A stretch of 64,000 bases of DNA from Phalacrocorax aristotelis (GCF_949628215.1 NC_134276.1:132928125-132992124); one strand, 5' to 3'. Counted from the stretch's first letter, positions 35,201 to 47,214 are shown. Notes: generated by a model from the sequence alone, not told the origin. A program made the numbers and translations.

Positions 35201-36984
35201 GATCCAGGAAACAAACTATTACCAAGAACTGGGTTTCGAAAAGGCTTTCTGAAAATATAATTTGTTCAGCAAATGAATCAAAACAAAGTGGTACAAATAC
35301 TTCACAAATGAATTTTTCAGCTTAACAAGAAGAAAATAAGCTAAATGCTAAAATTAAATTTTAAGGTGCTAGGAAACAGTAACAGGTGACCAGCTGTTAC
35401 AGTGCTGTGTTCTGCCCATGCTTTAATCATTAAATGGTGTGTGAGACCTTGTTATGCCTATAGGTGGAACATTGGCATGAAAACCAGGTCCGGAGCAAAG
35501 GAGCATTGCTTTTGATAAATCCTATATTTTAGTTATAGGATAGTAGTAATAGTATATTATTAGCATTCTGCACATATATTACAAAGGTATATATATTACA
35601 AAATAAGGTAAGCAGGTATGCCTACTTGTCATCTGGTTTCCTGGCAGACAAGATCTGACCTTGAGCCTAATTTTTACATTTGGTGGTGAGCTAAATCAGA
35701 CTGATCTTGTTCTGTGGTTGGTTCTACCTGTGAAATATTATTTCTTTTTACCACCTTTCTGAGGACAGGTTATTTGCAGGGTGCTTTACAAGCCAGACAT
35801 GTTCAAAAGTTCCCCTGCTAAGAGAGCTCTTTACAACTCACCCAAGAGCCTTGTGGGCTAGTGAGCATACACAATTTGGGAATCTGTCCTCAGTGGTGCT
35901 GATGAGTTTGCTTCTACATGGCAGTGCAATGTGGCATAAAAAAACTGCTCCGGACCCTATATTGATGTAATGTGCCAGCGTAAGGCTGCACTTGAGTTAA
36001 TTAGCCCTGTTGTAAATCAGCCCCTCCTAGCACAGCAACTGTACCGTACTAACACTTATACACAACTCTGGCACCCAAGCTTCTATCTTTCTTTAGCACA
36101 GTGCTGTGCATCTTTAGACACAGAAGCTGATGATGGCCCCTTGTCAGATGAACACAACAGTGTGCACAGAGACTGGCCTTTGAGTGGGCAGGTGAACAGG
36201 GTAACTGGTGTGTGAACTGTTCCTTGGACAGTTACTCTGCACCTAAATCTTGCATTAGGCCTCTTAACCCCATTTGGATGTAGACCTAAGTGATATGGGA
36301 TCTTATCCACACAATGCTGTCACTTCTCAACAGTTGGATTTTTCAAATGCTAGTCTTAGTAAATCTTATTTTTCATTAGCTTTAGTGTTAAAATCTTCAG
36401 AAGTTTTGCACATATGCTGTATAAGAGAGGGAACATTTATCCTAGAAGAAGAAGCTGTTGAGAGAAGACATCTGGGAAAACACCCTCTTTTTTAATTTGA
36501 CTGAGGTATCTTTCCCCTGGTGGCTTTTTACTAACGATTCTAAACTAAGGAGTTTGAGGAACTCCTTACAAGTTGCTCGTAACTATGGATGAATGACAGT
36601 TTTGAAGAGTATAAAGAGGTGCTCTTCTACCAGGCTAGTGTATTGCCACCTGGATCTTCATGTTTGTTACTCCATACATCAGCAGGATCTCACCTGCTGC
36701 TAAAATAGCTCAGACATTGTAATTAATGATTTTTTAGCATAAAAAGGATAGGTCACCGATGGGCCAGAACAATAGAGCGCTGACACTGTTTCTTGCAGAT
36801 TCTCCCCCTTCTCTTGGCGATCAGGAACATTACCCTTTTTGGCATGCCCTTTCCCAGCTCCATGAATATCACATTTTTGGTTGCTTATTCATTAGGACAA
36901 TTCTCCTTGTGCCCCTCAGATGGAGACTTGCAGCCCCCACATATATACAACTGAAAGACATAGCCTGGAGGAGGTGATGGAGTG
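32290..36984. other. Intergenic DNA with an AT-rich low-complexity patch
   Basis: No gene recognised. The stretch 34738-34858 is almost pure A/T with many interleaved ATATACTATATA-like words and could fold into cruciforms. A lone acceptor-like TTCCCTTGCAG near 32360 has no convincing exon after it. Confidence 0.5.
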
Positions 36985-36989
36985 TTTGT

Positions 36990-37840
36990 TAAACAAGTTC
37001 ACCTACAAAACCACTTGACAACAGGGCTGCCACCCAAAGGGATCTAGACAGGCTGGTGGAATGGGCTGACAGGATTCTTATGAACTTGCCATGAATAAAT
37101 ATAAAGTCCTGCATCTGGGAAGGGAGAACCCCTTGCAATGACACATACTGGGGACTGACTGTCTGGGGAGCTGCTCTGCTGAAAAAGACCTGGTGGTCTA
37201 TGTAGGCAGCAAGCTGAACATGAACAGAGTCTGCCCTGGCAGCAAAGAAGGTCAAGAGCATCCTGGGCTGCATTACCAGGAGCCTAGCCAGATTGTGGGA
37301 AGTAATTATCCCCCTCTACTCATCTAGAACAGTGCATCCAGTTTTAGGTCACCTAGTATAAAAAGATGTTGCTAAACTGGGGTGAGTTCAATAGAGGGCC
37401 ATGGACAATGTCAGGGGACTGCAGCACTTCCTCTGTGAGGAGAAGGTGGGGAGCTGGGCTTGTCCAGCTGGAGAAAATTATTTGGTGGGACCTAATAGTG
37501 GCTTTCCAATATCTACAAAGAGGTTATTGAGGAGATGGAGCTAGGCTTTTTGGAGTGGTGCATCGTGGGAGGATGAGAAATTGGCAGGCAAAAATAGAGA
37601 ATTTTCCAACTGATATAATGACAAACTTTTTCATAATGAGGTCAGTAATAGTTTAGATCACATTACTCAGAGAAGCCGGGTAGTGTCCATACTCAGGGGG
37701 TTTTCAACACCTGACTGGATAAAGCCCTGAGCAACCATATCTGAACTCACAGTTGTCCCTCTTTTGAGCATCAGATTGGACAAGATGACATCCAGAAGTC
37801 AATTCCAACCTCAGTTATCCTATGACCCCATGATCCTCCT
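36990..37840 (+). mobile_element. CR1 LINE, late ORF2 plus 3' UTR
   Basis: The longest CR1 copy here. It follows the consensus in order: GATCTAGACAGGCTGGTGG, AAAGTCCTGCATCTGGGAAG, TCCTGGGCTGCATTACCAG, CATCCAGTTTTAGG, GGGAGCTGGGCTTGTCCAG, then a poor 3' UTR with CCCTGAGCAACC and a worn tail CAGTTATCCTATGACCCCATGAT. It is 5'-truncated with many indels, hence old. The ORF2 part is no longer open. Confidence 0.9.
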
Positions 37841-38002
37841 GGCTAGCAGGATCATTCAAGTTCATTACTTAAGACTCAAGACTGGAAAATCCTAATATGT
37901 CCAGTCCCATGATATTCCTCAACAATCTTGCTATAAATAAAGATGATCCATGTCCCTTGCCCATTCCTCCTATTCAGCCTTGTCAGTCTGATGTCCTGAT
38001 CT

Positions 38003-38008
<6 letters not shown>

Positions 38009-38058
<50 letters not shown>
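38009..38058. repeat. (AT)n(AC)n microsatellite
   Basis: About 20 AT units run from 38009 to 38049 and are followed by five AC units. A compound dinucleotide microsatellite, likely length-variable. Confidence 0.95.
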
Positions 38059-38174
38059 TGACATTGACTCAAGTGGGTCTAATGAGCTTCTTTGCTTTGT
38101 CCTGGCACTCAGCAATTAATTTGCCCCTGCAATTTGTCTCTCTTCAGTTTCGTGTTTTATGCTGGTTTTGGTGA

Positions 38175-38801
38175 TTTTTTTTTTTTTGTGAAACTAACTT
38201 TTCAGGATGCTGTTTTATTGCTTTCAACACAGCAGAACTAGAACATCCTAAAGCAACTGCAAGAAAAAGGAACTCAGGCTGCTGATCTGTAGGATTTCAA
38301 CATGCAAGGTGCTCTTTCAAGAAAGCCCATGACGGTTCCTGTAAGCAATTCATCAGCAATAATGAACCAAAGGGTGAAAAAGTATCACAGAATAAAGACA
38401 TAATGTAAAAGTAATGAACGATAAAGATGCACAAGCTAGTTTTTCTCTGGAAAAACACCAGTTCCAGAGTTTCTTTTTGGTCAACTCACTTTTCAAGTTT
38501 AGCATGTAAGTATAGTTAGGGTATGTATGGCGGCCTTCAGCCCTGGTATCTCCTCCTGCTTGGCTGCTGGAGCTCAGCTGGGGTCTCTCCGTTGAAGGCT
38601 GGTGGACAGGGCTGCTGCTTCCCAGATTGCAGGTTCGGCCAGTAGTGAGGTTGGGCGTGTAACCCAGAGATGCACGCAAAAGACACAGACATGGCCAACT
38701 GCACAGCCTGCCACAGACAAGGTTCTACCTCAACAACGCCACATATAACCCTACCAGGACTCACATAAAATCTAAATGTAGACAGCCAAGTGCCCTTCCT
38801 C
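38175..38801 (-). pseudogene. Poly(A)-tailed 3' end of a transcript, copy A (probable retrocopy, source unknown)
   Basis: Read on the minus strand, a unit ends with AATAAA (complement at 38213-38218), then about 25 bases, then 13 A residues (plus-strand T run 38175-38187). A genomic A tract at that spacing is typical of a reverse-transcribed mRNA. A partial second copy is at 44251-44366. The minus strand holds modest open frames (about 97 and 108 codons) that I do not recognise. An alternative is a real terminal exon with a chance A tract. The 5' limit is set only by where similarity with the second copy ends. Confidence 0.5.
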
Positions 38802-38884
38802 TTCTGCAGATGATCAAGATTGAACTCCACTAAACGAAAACATACACACCCCCAGTCTCTATATCCACAAAGACATTCACAGGT

Positions 38885-39165
38885 CCTTCAAATATCAGTA
38901 TGAGCCCTCAGCCTGTCCAATATCATGCCTGTGCCTTGGCTCTCTGACAGAGAGATATGTGTCAGAGATACTTATTGACTAGTCCAGCTTAATGCTTGCT
39001 TGCCAACTGGTGAACACACTCACACACTTGTCTCATAGTCATCCTCACACTTGGGGATGCATTGAATATCAGCATGAGTCCTCTGCCCTGTCTAATATCT
39101 CTGCCCAGATCCTGGACCTCCTACTTGTGAGCTAGTCCAGCTTGAAGTTTGCTAGCAAATTACAC
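38885..39165. repeat. Degenerate two-copy tandem duplication (unit about 150-175 bp)
   Basis: AATATCAGTATGAGCCCTC at 38891 is echoed by AATATCAGCATGAGTCCTC at 39065, each followed by CTGTCCAATATC or CTGTCTAATATC. CTAGTCCAGCTT at 38979 is echoed at 39132. The spacing shrinks from about 174 to 153, so one copy has lost sequence. Confidence 0.65.
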
Positions 39166-39169
39166 TATT

Positions 39170-41595
39170 ATGACTCATTTTGAACCAAAAAGGTCTTGGC
39201 TTGGTAAACGTAATGAAGCAGATGCTCTCATATTCCACATACCCTTACCTATATGACTTCCCATACTTTAAAGTTTAGAAGCGCTACAAGCCTACAGACA
39301 CAAAGAGCAAGATGGGTCTTAGCAGGACAGAAGGAGACACTTGTAGAGCTGGTGGCTGAAGGAGAAAAGACAACAAAGCTCAACAGAATAATTCAGTTAG
39401 GTTTAGACCTGTGCAGGAACCATGCCTCTTAAATATGGTCTAGCAGACACCATGCCCTGTAGCAGCTACAGGTCAACAACAACTATCACATGCTACTGCC
39501 TCTGTTATATCTGAAGTTTTAATGCAAGTCCAGCCATGGCTTCCCTGTCAAAGCACCACACACTGCTCTCTCCCGCACAGTATTGAACACTTGATGAAGA
39601 CAGTCTTAGACCCATCATGACCTCCTAGTGACATAGGTCTTATATGTCTTTCTAACTTTTCCCTATCTGACAGTGGTTGGGCTAGTGCAGACAGTTTCCT
39701 CTGAGTGGACACTGGTAGTGTCTCACATTCTTTCAACAAAAAGGCAGGCAGAAACTAAAAAACCCCACTATCGGTTCTTGTTGCTTTTGTGCTGAAAATT
39801 CATTTTATGATAATGCAGATTTTCCAGAAAGTTTTATGTGATAACATAAAACATTTTGTGAAAACATAAATCAGAAAGATTTTAAACAGTTGATAAGCAA
39901 AGAAGGCTGGAAGCTGACTCTGGGGATTGTTTTAGTGAAGGTTTTGTAATATTATCTAAAATGCCTGTTAATTTCAAAACCAACAGAGAGGAAGAACATC
40001 TAGTTGCATGATCCTGTAAAACAGGTGCCCAGTGATAAATGATAAGACAGTTAAATAATACTTATGAGGAAACCCAATGTTTACATAGCTAATTCTGCAA
40101 TTCATTGTGTGATGAAATCAATTCAATAATTTATTAGATGATCTTTCTGGTGCTTGGTAGTTGGTCAGGTACACCAGAGCAGAATGAGTGAAGCCAAAGC
40201 CCCTTGAAAGATGGTGACCAGGCAGATGATGGTCTGAGTCCTGAGCACCCATACTACAGAGAAACTCCAGCAGAGTTTATGGGATGCTGTTTTCTGGAAA
40301 GAAGAGTTCAAGTATGACTCAAACCATGTGATCAAGTAATGACACTCATCATACCTTAGGGAAACACCTGTTTTCCCTTGGTGTTAATGGTACGTTGTTC
40401 ACCATGTCCAGTAGTTTTCTGGAGAAGCACCTTTGAAGACAGCATTCACAGAAGAGTGCGCTTGTTTCACAGTCACAGATTACAGAGATCACGTACAGAC
40501 TGAGTTCTCAAGAGCACACATAATGTGCTGTCACTTTTGTGACTGTGGAAGAAATACTTTGCTTCAGGATCTCTGTGTCAGTATGAATTTGAATCCTATC
40601 ATCATGAGATCTTTGAAAAAGATCCCTCAGTGCACTTCTAATCGCTCTTTTTTGTTTAGAGCAAAGTCTGGCATTTGGGCCAACCAATAACTTGACACAG
40701 GAGATAATTTGTATCCAAGTAGAGAAGAAAATAAGGGAGGATGAGGAAATGAGGAGCAACAAGATCTGTGGTTCAGGAATTTAAAAAGACAGAAAAATAT
40801 GGTGGGGAAGGATAATTTCTGCATTCATGTTCCATGGACAGAAATGGAAACAGTTGATACAGGAAAAATACTAAAAAGATATATTATATTAAGTAATTAC
40901 ATCAGAATGAATGGGAAAAATCTCTGGAGTCATGTTTAGTACAATAATATTGTTGCTTGTCTATTGTGTGAAACACCATCTCTAACCAAATTCAATTATT
41001 TAATTTCAAAACAGACAGTATAAAGCACCATTTACAATATTTGGTAGTTACAGCAAATTAAAATGTCTGCAAAGATGAATGTTTGTGATCCCATGCTTCT
41101 GCTTTAAAATTTTGACATTTGATCTGTTTTTTACACTGCACTAATAGGTCTCTATTTACACCCTCTTTCTGGGTTCTACACTGTGATCTTCCTTTCTGTT
41201 CTAAACACAATAATATTGGTGCTTTTGGTTATCACCTACGATAGTACCTTCTACATCTATTACTAAACATATATATGATTACCTATATAGATATAGACAT
41301 ATTTACTTATACACAGAGAATTTTCATTTTACTCTGGAAATACCTCACCATGAAAGAGAGAACTTTAAGAAAAATAATCTACAGCTAGTACAAGGTATGT
41401 TCACCATTATTCAACACTGAAAGTTCCTTACCTCAGAATTTGTGCAGTCCTTGTTGCATGCTAGCTAAATCATACGAAACACATTTTCCATTGTTTGCCA
41501 AAATAAATATATTTTATTTTCAACAGCCAAAGCTATGGTATGGTAGGTAGACTTTCACAACCCTTGAAATCCCAGGTTTTCCTAAGGAAAATGGG
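39170..41595. other. Intergenic DNA, nothing recognised
   Basis: AT-rich sequence with no exon or named repeat that I can support. Confidence 0.5.
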
Positions 41596-41599
41596 AAAA

Positions 41600-42165
41600 T
41601 AGCGTACGTTGCCCGGCCTCTGCACCAAGCAGGGGTGGCAGCGCTGGGCAAGGCAGGAGGGGGCCTTGTGGCCAGGGGCTGGTTCTGCTCCTCTTGCACC
41701 CCTCATGGTATTTGCTCTCGGTATTATCTGGGACTACTGTCCAGATTTTGTTGCTACAGAGTGCTACTTTAATCCTGTCCTTGGAAAATTAGCTGAGCTC
41801 AAGCCTGGAAATAGTAAGGAGCTCAGTGTGGTCTGAACCAGGGAGGGGAGAAGGGTTCTTCAGGGTTGCTTCAGCTCTGCTGCCATCCTCTGGGGAGAGA
41901 GAGAAAGGATGTAGCTGCAGTGAGCTGACCTTACACGGGCTTCCTTTATATGGTTTGCGAGGAGTCACTGCCAGTAACAAAGCCTGGCTTTCATTTGGAC
42001 GGGGGAGTAGGGGGTGGAACTTTGCTATGACGACCCTGATCGGAAAAAGGTGGCCAATGAAGCCGGGACCAGTGTGCTCTGATGAACTGGTTGTCATCAT
42101 GAGAACAACCTTGTACCTTTGGCCCTGGGGCCAGCAGCCTGCCAGCTGCAAACGGGTTTAGAGAA
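41600..42165. other. Unexplained GC-richer island in the desert
   Basis: About 560 bases clearly richer in G+C and in CpG (for example GCGTACG, GCCCGG, GACGGGG, GACGACC, GCCGGG) than the AT-rich flanks. It carries a 111-codon plus-strand open frame (41826-42161) and an overlapping minus-strand frame, neither recognised. It could be a promoter, an old exon, or a GC-rich repeat. Confidence 0.4.
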
Positions 42166-42894
42166 AGGGGAAAGACTTAATGAAAGAAACTCCTTTTTAC
42201 TGCTCTCTCATAGTCTTTGTTAGAGAAGTTAAAATGTAAACCAAACATTTAGGAATATCCTTATTTGCATAGTTGACATAATTAATCCTCAGCCGGACTA
42301 TTCATTGCAGACTACAGTAGCCAGTATCAGATGATTGTGGTGACTATAACCTGAATATCTGCTTCCCCAAAAAAATAAATAATAGTACTCGCTTCCCCTA
42401 TGTTGGTTAGTTTTGGGTTTTTGGTTTGTGGTTTGTTTTTTTTTTTTTTACTGTGCTCCTGGGCAGCAGAAAAAGAATGGAGAGGAGAGTTAATTGTTGG
42501 CTCTTTATCCGTATTTTTAATTCATCCAACTGCACAGTATTTGAAGAAAACTCTGCTGTACTTGCCCAGAATTTGTGCAGACTTCTCTATTGCACTGTCA
42601 TTATGATTAACACAATGTCAAGGATTGCTGTTAAGCAAAGATGACATGGTCTGAACTTCAATATACTGTTGGATTAAGCTGTCACCTGATGGTGAATGAA
42701 TATCACAGGAATATAAAGGATCGGTGATAGAAACAGCTCCCAGTCAACAGCAGCAGCTGGAAAGGGAAGCACATTAAGAAACCCTCTGCGTGAAAAGCTG
42801 GAGCTGTAAGCACAACTAAGAATTCATTTGTTATTTGCTATTTATCAGTTGTTCATGGCTTTCCATGTCATCAAACCAGTGGAACATTTTTCAG

Positions 42895-43110
42895 AAATTC
42901 TGCTTCAGGTGGGACTATCCCCAACACCATGTCAGGTCGCTGTGACTTTATCTAGTCAAGTGTTGAAAATATTGATGAAGTCCACTATCTCGTACCTGGT
43001 CCAGTGCTGCACTGACTCCCAGTGAAAAAGTTTTTCTTAATGTCTAGACCAAACCTCCCAAATCACAGCTTGTGTCAGGGCAATTATAATTATGAGCAGA
43101 TGAAGACTTG
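42895..43110 (-). mobile_element. CR1 LINE 3' fragment
   Basis: The complement of the CR1 3' UTR is visible: ACCTGGTCCAGTGCTGCAC, AGTGAAAAAGTTTTTCTTAA, TGTCTAGACCAAACCTCCC. It is opposed in orientation to the next CR1 at 43490. Confidence 0.8.
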
Positions 43111-43489
43111 TGCAAACACCAGAAGGGTACAATTGTTGAGTGACACATCCTGAGATTATGGTTAGCACAGTCAGTGGAAGCCCATGTCTAAACACTGACA
43201 TTTCATGAGGGTTGTCCACCACAGCACTGCATTAATTTATTCAAGGACTTTCCTACGCTGCTAAAGACAGGGTAGATGTGGCTTTTCCTCTCCCCCAAGG
43301 AGAAGTACAGAGTATGATATGAGGACCGTACCAAAAATGTCTCCCATAGCAACTCAGGCAGACAGAAGTCCTTCCCTATATGAGGTACAACTCTGCTGAG
43401 CCGGGCCAGAGGGAGTTGTTTCATGTTCCTAACTGTTGTAACTATGCTCCAAACACAAGAGGATGGGATCAGGAAAGCCAAGACATAGC

Positions 43490-44062
43490 AGGAGTGGAAT
43501 TTGGCAAGAATAACAAGAAGGGTTTTTTACAGGGATGTTGTCCAGAAAAGGAAGATTAAAGAAAATATACACACACCACACCCCCCACACCCCCACACCC
43601 CAATAAATAGCACAAAAGAACTGGTGACAGCTGACATGGAGAAGGCTGAGGTACTCAACAGGTTTTTTTGCCTCAATTGTCTCTTCGCAGATCTCTCGAG
43701 CCCCTGAAACTCAAGACAGGGACTGGGGGATTGAAGTCCCTCCCATCATAGAGGATTGGGGCAAAGACCACCTAAGGAACCTCAACATACACAAGTCCAT
43801 GGGATGCAATGAGATGCATCCCAGGGTTTGGAGGGAACTGGCTAACGTTTTTTACAAGGAGTGTGGTGAGACACTGGAGCAGGTTGCCTACAGAAGTTGT
43901 GGATGCCCTGGGTTTGGAAGTGTTCAAGGTCAGGTTGGACAGGGCTTTGAGCACGCTGATCTAGTGAAAGATGTTCCTGCACATGACGGGGTGGGGTATG
44001 GACTAGATGGTTTTTAAAGGTCTGTTCCAACACAAACCATTCTGTGATTCTGTAATTCTATG
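43490..44062 (+). mobile_element. CR1 LINE with large internal deletion
   Basis: The left part matches early/middle ORF2 (GACATGGAGAAGGCTGAGG, ACACAAGTCCATGGGATGC). At about 43861 it jumps directly to the 3' UTR (GTGAGACACTGGAGCAGG, GGACAGGGCTTTGAGC) and ends with the diagnostic tail ATTCTGTGATTCTGTAATTC. Most of ORF2 is missing between these blocks. A C/A-rich expansion sits at 43568-43602. Confidence 0.92.
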
Positions 44063-44190
44063 TTCAGAACTCACTTGGACAAGGTCTTGAAGAACCTCAC
44101 CCAACTTTGGAGTCAGCCCTGTTGTCAGCAGGAGATTGGACTAGAGGCCTCCAGTAATTCCTTCCCATCTTCCGTAAACCTGTGATTCTG
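44063..44190 (+). mobile_element. Second CR1 tail directly after the first
   Basis: Another 3' end abuts the preceding one: CTCACTTGGACAAGG, GGAGATTGGACTAGAGGCC, TCCAGTAATTCCTTCCC and CTGTGATTCTGG. It represents either a separate, older insertion hit by the later element or a tandem remnant. Confidence 0.75.
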
Positions 44191-44220
44191 GCCTTAGGCC
44201 TCCATTTGATGTTTTACGCT

Positions 44221-44366
44221 TTTTTTTTTTTTTTAATTTCTTTTTTTTTTGTGAAACTAACTTTTCAGGATGCTGTTTTATTGCTTTCAACACAGCAGAA
44301 CTAGAACATATAACCCTACCAGGACTCACATAAAATCTAAATGTAGACAGCCAAGTGCCCTTCCTC
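44221..44366 (-). pseudogene. Poly(A)-tailed 3' end of a transcript, copy B (deleted)
   Basis: Bases 44251-44304 repeat 38188-38246 almost exactly and continue without a gap into 38741-38801. The 494 bases between those blocks are absent. Both copies share the AATAAA complement (here TTTATT near 44276) and an adjacent T run (44221-44250, interrupted by AATTTC). The breakpoint coincides with the word ACAT present at both edges in copy A. Confidence 0.6.
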
Positions 44367-44369
44367 CAT

Positions 44370-45625
44370 CAAAATGCAGTGCTAGTTGTAACACTGCAAG
44401 TCGTGACATCAAAAACATCCTATTTATTTTCTACAGTGGTGGCTGTGTTACTTAACAGTTCTATTGTGGTCATTCTCCGGTTTTATGTTTTATTGGAAAG
44501 AAAAACTTTTGTTTACGTTTTTGTGTAACATTCTTTCTAAGCTGTTCCTGGACTGAGGTGAATTAAAAAAAATTTCATCCTAAGGAGGAGATTTTTTCTA
44601 GGTAGAGATGTGAATCCCTGCCTAATTCTGCCAACACATCAAACATCAGAGACTCAACTGACTACAGGGAAAGATTTCCCCTTCTGGCTTACTACCTGAT
44701 TTTTCAGGCTGTGGGTTTTTCTTCCTCACTGTAGTGGAAAAAAGACATTTGTCCACTTATCTGCCTAGATGTCAGCACACTATTCTGACTGTTCACCTTC
44801 CTCTGCAACAGAGTTTTCAAAACTCACATTTTCCCCCAGTTTTTCTTCTTTAAAGCAATATCCCATAAGACCAGTAGCAGTGCTCAGGCTTGGTCTGCTC
44901 CGAGTTTTATCACTCTTGTTTTGACTAGGGCCTGATGTTGTGAGTCATTTACAAATCTCTATCCCCAGTGACTTCACTGTTTTAGGGGTGGCCTTGTGCC
45001 CTTTTTACCTTCCATGGCATGTGTAGCTAATTGACAAGTAGAGCCATAATTTGCACCTCGTGTTCTGCCCACCATGCAGCACTTCCATTGCTCCACAGTC
45101 CTCAACTTCTGACACAAAATGGATAGTGTTAAGTCTAATATGAACAACATCTCCTGAAATGCAAAATTTGTAGGAAGGCTGTTCACTGGAAAAGCAATGG
45201 TGCTTCTGGGAATAATCATCAAGCTTCCAAAATCAGACAGGGCAAGTAGTAATTTGAGAAAGTATGGATATTGTTGTTCCATCTTGGGTAAAAGTTAAAA
45301 CCTTGGTTTGGAGCATCTTGAAAAAAAATTGTTTAATTTTTGGATACAATTATATGCATTACTGAATTCTAATGAAGCTGATCTTCTGATTTTAGTGTCC
45401 AGCAGAAGTGTTGAGAGACACATATTAAGACTCCTATCTCTGTGACCTAACTTACACAACATTAACCCTATTCTTAATTTCAGACAACAAAAGGCTGCTC
45501 TATCCATCAAAGCCCAGAGCAAACAAAATCAGTTTTTAATAACATGCAAACTTTGCAGAGTTTAATCTCTTGTATTATCAGCTGGCATTTAACAGATTTC
45601 TGTAATTTCATATCCTACAGAGCCA
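44370..45625. other. Intergenic DNA, nothing recognised
   Basis: No exon or repeat that I can name. Confidence 0.5.
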
Positions 45626-45633
45626 CAGGTGGC

Positions 45634-46215
45634 TGTGCTGGTTTTGTCTGGGTTAGAGTTAATTCTCTTCACTGTAGCTGGTAAAGTGCCAATGGCACAT
45701 TGATGCTTTAGTTGTTAAGTAGCAGGTCAGTGTTGCTCATTAGCACCTAGAGTAGTCAGGGACCTTTCCAGCTTCCCATGCTCTGCCATGTAGGCAAGAG
45801 GCTGGAAGGGGCGGGGCCACAGCCAAGTCAGCTGACCCAAACTGGCCAATGGGGTATTCCATACCACGTGACACCATGACCAGTATATTAACTGGGGCAG
45901 TTGGTGTGCTTGTGGCTTGGGGGCTGTTTGTGTTGGGTTGGCAGGTGGTGAATGGCTGTGTCATGTGCTATTGGTTTTGGTGGTTTGTTCTCCCTTCCCT
46001 GCCACAGGTTTCACCTCTCTCTCATTATTTTCCTTTTTCATTACATTGTTATTGTTGTTATTGTTTTATTTTAATTATTAAACTGTTCTTATCTCGGCCC
46101 ATGAGTTTTCTCACTTTTCCCCTTCTGGTTCTCTCCCCTATCCCACCAGTGGGGGAGTGAGTGAGTGAGTGGACGTGTGGGAGGCTGAGTTGCTGGCTGA
46201 GGCTACACTACAACA
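45634..46215 (+). mobile_element. Solo LTR, avian ERVL-type endogenous retrovirus
   Basis: A fossil solo LTR in plus orientation, 582 bp, starting TGTGCTGGTTTTG and ending ACACTACAACA. The 5-bp target duplication GTGGC is intact at 45629-45633 and 46216-46220. Inside are an AGTATATTAACTGG TATA-like element (about 45891) and an ATTAAA signal (46077-46082). It is the same family as 26981-27538 but opposite in orientation. No internal retroviral sequence is present. Confidence 0.9.
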
Positions 46216-46220
46216 GTGGC

Positions 46221-47214
46221 CCATCCTCATCAGAGCTAAGGTTCTATTCAGGGGTGTGAGGGTGGTGAATATGGCTGTATATGTTATAGTATAAATTAGG
46301 ATTATCTTTCCCAGCTGACTACTCACCTCTTGAGACTGTAAAAGCTGTTGTAGGATGATCTTCATTTGTCCAGTTCCTCAGCAGAAAGAAAAGAGTTTAC
46401 ATTAGTGCAATTCTGGTGACAGGAAAAAAAAAGGGATTCCTAACTTTTCTTTCATTTATTTAATGGACAAACCTTCATATCTGCAGCCCCTTTGAACTGA
46501 CTGCTCTGTTATTTTGAAGACCTACCCACTGTGAACTGAAAGTAGTGAGAGAGATGATGATTGATGAGCTTATGGGGGGAGGGAAAAAGCAAACATGAAA
46601 GAAAAATTATAAACAAACCTTTGCTGTCACTGTCTCCCAGGAGTACAAGATATCTGTCATGCACAGACTCGGTTGCCGTAGGTTCTTCATCCATCTGTAC
46701 GGGAACCAAAATGGAAGTGGGGATATATTGGAGGTTGAACTCAGTTTCACCACACAGCTACCTACAGTCAGCTCATCTCAAGCCATTACCAATGCAGTAG
46801 CCAACAGTCTCTGCCCTCCAAGCTGTTGCCCCATACCACAGAAGACAGCTGATTTCCTGCTTTTCATTTCAGTGAGAGTTCAAATGCAGTTGCTCAGCAC
46901 AGAAAGACTGCTGACTAATGAGCACGGCAGTTCAAAGGAAGGCATTGCATTTACATGGTGCTTTCTGCAAAGATCTAGACTTCACTGCCTCTCTGCCTCT
47001 TCAACACTTTCACCTTGTGACTTCATACAAAAAAAAGAGCAAAGAAGGCTACTGCTTCTTTATGCTTTTCTAATAGTTTTCCAACATGGTCTTGATGTAC
47101 TGATCTTGCTTTTCCTCCTTTCTGTCCGGTCCCTCTCTTCCCCCCACCTTCCAGTCCCAAATAGCAGAGATTTGTGGCAGCTCCATTAAATGAACAGTAA
47201 TGGTCAATGGCTGT
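46221..47214. other. Intergenic DNA, nothing recognised
   Basis: A 176-codon open frame at 46659-47189 has no recognisable domain and no start or splice context that I trust. Confidence 0.5.

Noticed and set aside
38247-38740. The 494 bases missing from copy B as a spliced intron
   Set aside because: On the minus strand no placement over the ACAT ambiguity gives GT-AG ends; a microhomology deletion fits better.
46659-47189. 176-codon plus-strand open frame
   Set aside because: No domain or codon-use signal; the right part is pyrimidine-rich low complexity.
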